Assembly (NCBI GenBank): GCA_020845515.1
Contig: JADLFQ010000042.1
Span: 1 to 64,000, forward strand
Source of the DNA: Anaerolineaceae bacterium
GTDB taxonomy: Bacteria; Chloroflexota; Anaerolineae; Anaerolineales; Anaerolineaceae
DNA length: 64,000 bases
Reading direction: 5' to 3'
Each line of letters begins with the position of its first letter. The first letter of the stretch is position 1. Below the pieces are notes generated by a model. The model was not told where the DNA came from and ran no database searches. It saw only the letters and a program-made list of their open reading frames with translations. Of this stretch, positions 61,995-64,000 are shown piece by piece. Made by a program: the position numbers and the translations under genes.

Positions 61995-62769
61995 CGCTCC
62001 CCTCCAGCCGCACCGGAACCCCCGCAGCAGCAAGATACCGTTTTACCCCCCCAACGTTTAAAACGCCATCATGGAATAAAGACGCGGCCAGCGCGGCATC
62101 TGCCTTCCCTTTCTTGAAAATGTCCACAAAATCCTGGAGGCAGCCCGCCCCACCCGAGGCAATTACCGGCGTGGAAACTGCCTCAGCGATGGCACTCGTC
62201 AAGGGCAGGTCATAACCTGCCAGAGTTCCGTCACGGTCCATACTTGTCAACAGCAATTCACCCGCGCCCAATTCCACACCACGCACAGCCCATTCAACTG
62301 CATCCAGTCCGGTGGGGGTACGCCCGCCATCAATTACCACCTCCCATCGAGCCGGGTCATTACCGGGGATAAGGCGGGCATCTATCGCCAGCACCACACA
62401 CTGTGCGCCAAAGCGCGCGGCGCCTTCACTTAACAGCTGAGGGTTACGCACTGCGGATGAATTAATACTGATCTTGTCTGCGCCCGCCAGCAAAAGGCGG
62501 CGCATATCCTCCACGCTGGCAACACCACCGCCTACCGTAAAAGGCATACGTACTTGCTCAGCCACCTTACGCACAATCTCCACGACTGTTTTCCGCCCCT
62601 CCACAGTCGCCGAAATATCCAGAAAAACCAGTTCGTCTGCGCCAGCCCGATCATAGATCGCTGCCTGTTCCACCGGGTCTCCTGCATCTCGCAGCCCCAA
62701 AAAGCGAATACCTTTCACAACCCGGCCATCGCGGGTATCAAGGCAGGGGATAATTCGTTTTGCCAGCAT
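61981..62769 (-). CDS. hisF: Imidazole glycerol phosphate synthase subunit HisF
   Basis: [34 protein letters not shown]; start chosen at 62769. Confidence 0.95.
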   Translation of the reverse strand: MLAKRIIPCLDTRDGRVVKGIRFLGLRDAGDPVEQAAIYDRAGADELVFLDISATVEGRKTVVEIVRKVAEQVRMPFTVGGGVASVEDMRRLLLAGADKISINSSAVRNPQLLSEGAARFGAQCVVLAIDARLIPGNDPARWEVVIDGGRTPTGLDAVEWAVRGVELGAGELLLTSMDRDGTLAGYDLPLTSAIAEAVSTPVIASGGAGCLQDFVDIFKKGKADAALAASLFHDGVLNVGGVKRYLAAAGVPVRLEGSDEIG

Positions 62770-63529
62770 TTTCTTCTCCTTTTGCAATCTCCAAGGCATC
62801 CTGAAGCAAGATGTGTTCTTCATAAAGTGCCCGGCCTAAAATGACACCCGCCAGCCCCAGTGTCCGTGCCTCTGTGACCTCCTCCAAACGATCAAAACCG
62901 CCGGAGGCAATCACTTGCAGGCCGCTTTGTTGTGCCAAAGCGGCAGTCTCAACCAGGTTCGCCCCGTATCCGGTGCCATCCCGAGAAATGTCCGTATAGA
63001 TTATCCAGCGCAAACCTTGTTCTGCCAGTTCTTGCGCAAGTGCCAGAGCACCGACACCGCCACCCTCAGCCCAACCACGCACCTGAACGATGCCTTTACG
63101 GGCGTCTATGCCCGCGACGATTTGTTCACCTCCCCAACGCCGCAAGCCCTCCCGCAACAGGCTGGGCTGTTCGACCAGCACTGTCCCCAAAATTACGCGG
63201 GTCACCCCCAGGTCAAAAGCAGCCTCCAAAGCTTCCTGTGAACGCAAGCCACCGCCGAATTGAACCCGCGCGCCGTACCGGGCGGCAGTGGTTACAATCC
63301 GGGCGGTTGCTTCGTGGTTGGCGTGGCTGGCTTCGCTAAAGGCGCCATCCAGATTGACAACATGCAGCCAGACAGCACCCTGCTCGCACCAGCGCCGCGC
63401 TGCCTCTTCCGGAAAAAGCGGGTAAGTGGTCTGCTGGCTGGGATCGCCGGTGCGCAAGCGCACTACCTGCCCCTGCCGCAGATCAATCGCTGGATAAATT
63501 TCAAATGTGGTTAAAGGTTTGTTTTTCAT
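62738..63529 (-). CDS. hisA: 1-(5-phosphoribosyl)-5-[(5-phosphoribosylamino)methylideneamino]imidazole-4-carboxamide isomerase
   Basis: [37 protein letters not shown]. Confidence 0.94.
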   Translation of the reverse strand: MKNKPLTTFEIYPAIDLRQGQVVRLRTGDPSQQTTYPLFPEEAARRWCEQGAVWLHVVNLDGAFSEASHANHEATARIVTTAARYGARVQFGGGLRSQEALEAAFDLGVTRVILGTVLVEQPSLLREGLRRWGGEQIVAGIDARKGIVQVRGWAEGGGVGALALAQELAEQGLRWIIYTDISRDGTGYGANLVETAALAQQSGLQVIASGGFDRLEEVTEARTLGLAGVILGRALYEEHILLQDALEIAKGEENAGKTNYPLP

Positions 63530-64000
63530 TATCCAAGTTCCAAGAAGTTCGTCAAGATTTTCAGACCCACCCGCTGGCTCTTTTCAGGGTGAAACTGTAC
63601 ACCATAAAGGTTGCCGTGCTGCACCATGCTGGCAAAGTCTTGAATGTAATCTGTTTGTGCGCTGGTATCCCGCAGCTCAGCCTGACAGTAATAGGAATGG
63701 TTGAAATAGGCATACGCGCCCGCAGACAGGTTTTTTAGAAGCGCCCCGCCTCCATTTTGTGGCCAGAGTTGGTTCCAGCCAGTGTGAGGAACCTTGCCCT
63801 GCGGGGTCTCGATGAAACGCACGACACAACCCGGCAACAGACCTAATCCATCGAAGCCGCCGAACTCCTCGCTGCTCTCAAAGAAAGCCTGCATTCCCAC
63901 GCAAATCCCCAACAGCGGGTCACCGCGCGCTACGCAAGCTCGCAGCGGTTCCGCCAAACCGCGCGAGGAAAGTCCGGTGACAAACTGACCAAACGCCCCC
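63529..64000 (-). CDS. hisH: Imidazole glycerol phosphate synthase subunit HisH (5' truncated by window edge)
   Basis: GAFGQFVTGLSSRGLAEPL...LLGICVGMQAFFESSEE; C-terminal VQFHPEKSQRVGLKILTNFLE; frame open to 64000. Confidence 0.93.
   Translation of the reverse strand, partial: GAFGQFVTGLSSRGLAEPLRACVARGDPLLGICVGMQAFFESSEEFGGFDGLGLLPGCVVRFIETPQGKVPHTGWNQLWPQNGGGALLKNLSAGAYAYFNHSYYCQAELRDTSAQTDYIQDFASMVQHGNLYGVQFHPEKSQRVGLKILTNFLELG

Overview
This 64 kb window looks like a chromosomal segment from a Chloroflexota (Anaerolineae-like) bacterium; the taxonomy is inferred from gene style (RHS and PTPT-rich lipoproteins, gene content) and is unverified. Left end (1-4.6 kb): two orphan RHS-repeat C-terminal tips. 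The first carries a C-terminal region with PD-(D/E)XK-nuclease-like motifs and is followed by an AT-rich candidate immunity gene. The second has its RHS frame broken by short in-frame GC-rich inserts. About 4.6-35 kb: a large surface-polysaccharide locus with membrane glycosyltransferase-like proteins, an EPS-type MarR regulator, a complete candidate UDP-ManNAc3NAcA pathway (WbpI/D/E/B/A-like), a Wzx-like flippase, methyltransferases, GT4 enzymes, two asparagine-synthase-like proteins (one without the glutaminase Cys), epimerases and a second UDP-sugar dehydrogenase. About 35-53 kb: a PolX/PHP protein whose polymerase Asp residues all appear substituted, a glucan phosphorylase, an orphan substrate-binding protein overlapping an NfeD-type protease, a solo dnaK, an NBR1-Ig-like lipoprotein, a surface protein with four ~104-aa repeats, a PP2C-like/propeller membrane protein, a DMT transporter and era. 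About 54-60 kb: CIRCE-hrcA-grpE-dnaK-dnaJ-prmA. About 60-64 kb: pncB-like gene and a hisHAFIE cluster running off the window edge. I saw no tRNA, rRNA, CRISPR array or intact transposase. No single clearly new system stands out. The strongest candidates for follow-up are the degenerate PolX, the RHS inserts and toxin/immunity pair, the Cys-less AsnB in the polysaccharide locus, and the palindrome-controlled repeat surface protein.
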